From Phoenix dactylifera (taxonomy: Eukaryota; Streptophyta; Magnoliopsida; Arecales; Arecaceae), in assembly GCF_009389715.1 (NCBI RefSeq), contig NC_052404.1, forward strand, positions 12,205,756-12,269,755: 64,000 bases of DNA, given 5' to 3'. The notes under the pieces are model-generated. The model was given only the letters and a program-made list of their open reading frames with translations. It ran no database searches and had not been told where the DNA came from. Position numbers and translations under genes: made by a program. Shown here one piece after another: positions 58,801 to 64,000 of the stretch (positions within the stretch are counted from its first letter, which is position 1; each line of letters opens with the position of its first letter).

Positions 58801-61800
58801 GCAAAATTAAAACAACTTTCCAATTTTTTTACTGAATACTCCTATTTCATCTAAAAGTACTTTTGGAGGGACAGAAGGTGCTTTCTGGCCCACTAAAAGC
58901 TCTGCCAAATGGGGCCTGAATCTTTTTTCTCTCAACTGAAATTTTGCCAATATCCAAATCTCTTTCCTTAGATATTTTTCTTGATAATGAATTTTTGGAC
59001 GTTTCTAAATCAGCTCCATCTTCCATCTTGGCTTGGAGAACCCAATATCTCAGTTATCTTGGTATTGGGGACCTGTTTTCTAGGTATTGGGTACCCACCA
59101 AGATATCTGGATGTAAAAACCTTGACTAGAGGGTGGAGAATGGAGGAGGGTGGGTAGATATTAACAGAGAAACATTGCTAAAGAAGACTAATAGAATGAT
59201 CAAAAATTTTGGTTAGTGAGGTTTCTGTACTAAAAAAAGCCTTCGGCTTGGTTCTTAGCATACATTATCATGGACAGTTGGGGATTGATTGAGAAATAGA
59301 GAGTAGAAGCGAAAAAAACAAAAGAAAAGGAACTCTGTTCCCAAAGCACAAGGGAAGAGAAGGACAAATAATTTTAAAATAGAACAAGATGACCTGATAA
59401 TTGGTTTCAAGAGGGAGAAAGAGTAAAGGATTTTGTGCATCTAATCTGGTTGATCACTCCTCTATTATAGATGACGTTTGGTCGCTTAGGCATGCATAAA
59501 CAGAGACATGGAACAAACAGTTCTAGCATCATGATTAGTCGCTAAACTATCTGAAGTTATAACTGAAGATATGTAGCATGACATCTTCTGATTGCGGTAG
59601 GAACTATAAACATATAGATTTCTTTGTTATATTTTTCGGTTCTCCTGTCATTCATTAATTTTCCGAAAATTGCATATATTAATGGCAAAATTAGACTCCT
59701 GCTTGTCATGGGATATGATGTTTGCTGATTGACACAGTTTCCATTAAACCTCTCTATTTATTTGTTGATATATTTAGTTTATTTTTGAATGACTAGATTG
59801 ATTGTATGATCCATGTTTAATCTTGTTAACTAAATGGCTTCTTTCCCAACTAATCTTTTTCTAAGTCTCAGGGTGATGATGTTGAACTAAGAATCACTTC
59901 TAAAAATGATAAAAAAGTTGGACCATATTTTATCTTTATGCTTCATTAGTAGATTGGTTTGAGATACCCTCCATCCATCTTACTTTGTTTGCACTTCATG
60001 TGGAATAATGAAAGGTGGTTAACAAAAGAAGGTTGTACCCTGTCCTATGTGGCATGGATGATAACTAGTTCTTGGAAACTCATGACAAGTTTTTACATTC
60101 AGGAGTTCGACTTACCTCCAATATAAAAGATAATTCAAATGCTAGCTTTAGAGGTTTAGGCCAGCATCTAAGTTCTAAACAAGTTGCTCCTTATACACAT
60201 TGTCTTGATGTGCTTTCACAATTTTTTTCTGCTGCTTTATTTTTGTGCCCTTATATTTTTCTAATTCCACCTGTAACAGAGTACTCCTGATTGTATCTGC
60301 AATATTTGCTTTGTGTTGTAATTGCTGTGGTTGTGCACTATGTGCAGGCATATATATCTGTTATGTGCTGATAAATTGTGCATAGAGTAAATGTTGCTTT
60401 CTGATCTTTTATATGATCATTATTCCACTTCTGTTTTGAGAATTGGTAGTATCTTGTGCATATGTAGTGCTTAATCATTTTGGTATATAGTATCATTGAT
60501 GTGGGCAGAACTGTTTGGCATATTTTAATTGATATCTTAAGTGTGACGGAGTCATTTTTCTTTTTGATTTGTTAATCTGTCCGACTTTAGTAGCTCTAAT
60601 AAATCTTTTTCAGCATGTAGGCATTTTCCACCATTGACTGTAGCTTATGCTTTTTACCACTGGTCCTGTGAGGTAATGTTGGTTTAGTATTGTTGGTTCT
60701 GAGTTGGGACAAATTGGGTGGATTTCTGATTTTATATGTCTCTCATGAATGAATAATTCGAAGGCAAGTGAAATGCAAGTTTTGCATTTATCTGTTGCAT
60801 GAGCTAGTTTTTTCCCATAAACTAAATTACCCCTTTTGTTTAGGCCCTATTTTTCTCCATATTGAGATGATCATTCCCCATCTCGTCGGTAATGCCCTTT
60901 CTTTGATTTGATTTTCTATATGTTCCATCATATTATGGTTACTGTTACTGGTATCCAATGTGGGTCTTGACGTGTTACTTTTATTGTCCTCCAGGCAGAC
61001 ACCTTCACCAAGTAAGTCATTCAACAAATCATTTTCAAAATCTGGGAGCTACTCAAAGTACCTTTCTTTCTTTCTTTTTTGGTATCAGTTCTAGAATTTT
61101 GTTTATATATTCTTGTGATTTTAGCAGCCTATCCTGGACCAAGATGTCTTCTAAAATTATTTGAACATGATTACAGTAGATATTGGAGTAATTCTATTGT
61201 CTATTTCATATGGCTTTGCAATATGAGATGTTTTGGCAATATGAGCCACAATGTGAAGCTTGCCTAATCAATTTCTTGGTGGCTTCTCATAAAAATGAAC
61301 CAAAGTTACCAAAAAAAGATCCTTTCTAGAGTATGGTCCATATTTCCATGAAATTTGTTAATTCATGTTCTGGAAAGTGTTTCTCATCAATATGATTATT
61401 CGTAATATTTGGCAAAAGAATGAAGTGTTTTGAAAAGATGATTATCATTTGTTGATGATTCAGTATCAGTTTAATATTTTCTCTCTCACGGACATTGTGA
61501 TTTGCTATTGCTTTGGTTGTTTGTTTAAGCATGGTTGACAAGTGTCTCCTCCTATTAGGGGAGGTTGGAAATCAAGGAGCATATCTGTTTCATCTCAGTC
61601 ACAAAGGTCAAACTCTCCTAAGAGGCGGTATCGCTCACCACCTAGACGGTCTATATCTTCTGAGAGGCGATACATAACTCCACCTCGACGTTCCATTTCT
61701 CCAAGCCATAGGCATTCACCACGATACAATCGATCACCTTTAAGACGAAGATCGCCTCGTACTAGGCGAAGATCAGTTTCCTTATCTAGGAATCGATCTC

Positions 61801-64000
61801 CCTCTCCTATCCGGCGGAGATCTCCTTATGCACGAAAAAGATCTCCATCATATGTGCAACGTGGTTCTCCTTCCTCGAGTCGCAGGTCTGCAGTTCAAGT
61901 CCGCAGGAGATCACCTTCTCCCTTACATCACAGGTCTCCTATCCGACGCAGGTCTTTGTCACTAGTAAGGCGCAGATCCCCATTTCCTTTAAGGAGGAGA
62001 TCACCTCCACCTAGGTCTCCAAAGCACCGAAGGAGGTCACCTCTGCATTCGCCTAGAAGTCGTGTTGTGGATTGTCAAGCATCTCCATGGCAAAGAAAGA
62101 GGTCCTGATGCAGAGCCCAATTGTATACTGCTTTGTCTGGATTAGCTGTGGTAATGTTCTTCCATCACATTGCATGTCTGATGTGGTAGTACTTGTGCAG
62201 GAGCCGCAGTCCATATAGGAGCCAGAGTCCACCATATCCAACTCGTAGGAGTACGAGTAGGGAGATTGATAACCGTATTAATGGCATCAACTCTAGACAT
62301 TATCGTGGTGGATACACATCTCAAAGGTAGTTCTTATTTGCTGTTGTTTGTCATTCCAGTCATCTTCCTTCTGGCATTCAAGGGGATATGTAAATATTCG
62401 TCATACAATTGTTCTTATGGCACATCTTCCAATCTCTCAGGTCTCGTGAAAAGAGGTCACCTCTTCATCATGCCTTGGATAGGAAGGTGGCTGAACGCAC
62501 TGACTCAGTACATAAGGTTTCACAATTACACCGATTTCCAATTTCAAGGTCTACCCAGCGTGATTCAAGGAATCAAAACAATATTCATGATAGGGAGTGT
62601 GGTGCAGCATCAGATGAATCTCCAAGTCCATCAGAGTCACCATCCCATTTGCGAAGGATGGATCCAAGGGGAAATAGGTCTGCGTCTCTGATAATCCATG
62701 TGGTGTGAATAACTAGTGCTTATTCTCCTTTCCTGTACTGATTAAATTATGTTGGGTTTTCCTTTAAAGATCCCGTAGCCTTTCTGAGAGTCCTGTTAAA
62801 CAACCTGGAAGACAGATACCTCCTCGTGACAGACCTGAAACAAGTAGAGACAGGGATCCCCTGAGTCATGCCAGGTCAAATTTTGTTCTACTATCTCTTG
62901 TTCAGCTTTCAAAATTTTCCAGTTCGATAGTGTCTCATAGTTATCGTGGTTTGAATTCACTTTCTGATTTTCAGGGAGGATGCTTATCGTGGTTTGAATT
63001 CACTTTCTGATTTTCAGGGAGGATGCTTATCATAGGGTTGATTCCTCATGCAAGAACAGTAGAGGTTCACCTGCTAATGTGCAGCAAAAGGATTACCATG
63101 CTAAGGACTTCGGTCCAGAAGAGTATTCTTCTGATAGATTGGCAGATGACTGCTCTCCAGTTTCCCAAGGTCGAGCTGTTAGCTTGGAAAATAGAAAGAA
63201 GGATTATGAGAAAAAAAGGTGATCCTGTCCTTTCCGCCCCCTCCCTCTCTCCCCACATGTTTATGTGTTTTGTTCTTTGTTTCTTGATATGGCAGTTTAT
63301 CCATGCCTTCCATTCTGCTTCCCTCCTCACCAGTGCATTCTGATATATGCATGCACAAATGTATTTTTCCTTTCTTTATCATGCAATTGGCTGTTGGGAA
63401 ATTGATTAAAGGTAAAATAACATATTGTAGCCTTAGAGAAATAAGCTTTACACTTTTTGAGAGCTTATCCTGTCTTTTGCCAAAAATGGTGTACTTCCAG
63501 AACTCCAGAGCTTCATACTTATTTCATTTTTGACTTATATTGTCATCTTGCATGGCGAAGAAAGGGTTAGTAAAGCCAAACTATGTAGTTGACTTGAAGT
63601 TTTATATTATGAATGAGTTCATCGATCAGCTTATTCTGGTTGTTGTCTATAGGTTGTGTGGGTAAATAACTTGCAGTCACTTCCTCATCTTGAGAGAAGA
63701 TTTTCTATCTATTTAGCTTAACTTGTGGTTTCTGGTGTTAAGATGGTGAGACATAACTAGGAGCACTTTTTTGCCACAAACTCCTGCTGATTAATCTGTG
63801 TTGATTTCTGATCAACAGCTGCAAATTGAACATAAAAGTCAGATCTAGCAGACTGCCTTTGAGTCTGAGATTGATCTCCACAGTGTACTACAATTGATTT
63901 TAGCCTTGTTTATTGAGTTTTCTCAAGTCCCTTGTATGCGATCTATACAGCAATTGGCATCTATTACTATAGTAGTTGAAAACTATATGAAAATGATGAA
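55874..64000 (+). CDS. PWI/RS-domain splicing factor (SRRM1-like), at least 12 exons, 3' end beyond window
   Basis: Nuclear pre-mRNA splicing coactivator family. Exons: 55874-55894, 56014-56103, 56262-56384, 56471-56638, 56723-56809, 56952-57091, 60995-61011, 61543-62101, 62201-62326, 62441-62677, 62770-62874 and 63018-63218; the gene continues. Exon 1 is only MSGGFFR. Exons 2-4 give the PWI fold (FAPELDHLVDMTKVKMDVIR, PWIATRATELLGFEDEVLIN, then GKQIQIQLTGFMEKNTGKFM), which binds nucleic acid. Exon 5 is a charged helix. Exons 6-12 form an RS domain with RRRS/SPRR repeats, at its densest in exon 8. Junctions are GT-AG with consistent frames. Exons 9-12 all start and end in phase 2 and are multiples of three. 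The acceptor of exon 12 is duplicated. Exon 7 is a 17-nt microexon. Whether the stretch after 63820 contains a last exon is unclear. Confidence 0.9.
57092..60994 (+). other. SRRM1-like intron 6 (3.9 kb)
   Basis: Between a donor TG|GTAAGT and the acceptor before the 17-nt exon. It holds a 0.75-kb MITE at about 58160-58917. The remainder is T-rich intron sequence with no recognised gene. Confidence 0.8.
58160..58917. mobile_element. hAT-like MITE in SRRM1-like intron
   Basis: Terminal inverted repeats: the left end reads aggctctatttggcagagct and the right end, on the other strand, aggccccatttggcagagct. Subterminal AGCTTTT/AAAGTA motifs recur on both sides around a very AT-rich core with a long TA-type stretch (58370-58570). 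There is no transposase. The TIR type and subterminal repeats suggest hAT; I could not make out a clean 8-bp target duplication. Confidence 0.78.
62941..63026 (+). repeat. Exact 43-bp tandem duplication containing a splice acceptor
   Basis: Two identical 43-bp copies (62941-62983 and 62984-63026), each with the pyrimidine tract, the AG and the first nine exon bases of exon 12. Acceptor AGs are at 62973-62974 and 63016-63017. Confidence 0.97.

Noticed and set aside
63820..63897. Last exon of the SRRM1-like gene (acceptor ATCAACAG, then a frame to TGA)
   Set aside because: Phase is compatible but the peptide does not look like the family C-terminus; left undecided rather than annotated.

Overview
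The window is plant nuclear DNA: intron-rich genes with GT-AG junctions, a chloroplast import channel gene, a PLS-class pentatricopeptide gene, a plant cold/ABA-responsive LTI65-type gene, and a Tat-lineage Ty3/gypsy retrotransposon. Moderate GC in the genes and very AT-rich spacers suggest a non-grass monocot, perhaps a palm; the species is an inference I cannot confirm.

Layout. 1-8050 (minus): TOC75, seven exons resolved, last codons cut by the window edge. 10419-12254 (plus): intronless PLS/E-type PPR protein. About 14337-15697 (plus): LTI65/RD29-like stress protein, first exon unresolved. 16205-17421 (minus): broken L-type lectin receptor kinase. 20977-30850 (minus): general transcription factor TFIIA large subunit, 11 exons, with a 4.7-kb last intron, a 24-nt terminal exon and a SINE in intron 6. 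About 31260-32822: a 1.56-kb fold-back (palindromic) element. 34567-47667 (minus): a structurally complete 13.1-kb Tat-type LTR retrotransposon with target-site duplication GGATA, an uninterrupted 1822-codon gag-pol, two internal tandem-repeat blocks and a spliced gene on the opposite strand. 48725-49504: a solo LTR of the same family. 50274-51734 (minus): intronless DUF3475/DUF668 protein. 53950-54620: LINE remnant. 55874 to the window end (plus): PWI/RS-domain splicing factor of the SRRM1 type, at least 12 exons, with a hAT-like MITE in its long intron and an exact 43-bp duplication of one splice acceptor.

The host genes are unrelated single-copy housekeeping or stress genes; no operon-like logic connects them. 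The most notable structures are (1) the antisense gene in the retrotransposon, which has its own apparent TATA box, a leader intron and three coding exons that join in frame into 729 codons; (2) the duplicated splice acceptor in the splicing-factor gene, where use of the first copy leads to an early stop; (3) the giant palindrome upstream of TFIIA; and (4) an LTR minisatellite whose copy number differs between family members.

All exon junctions were placed by hand from reading frame, GT/AG and recalled family resemblance; no alignment or search was run.
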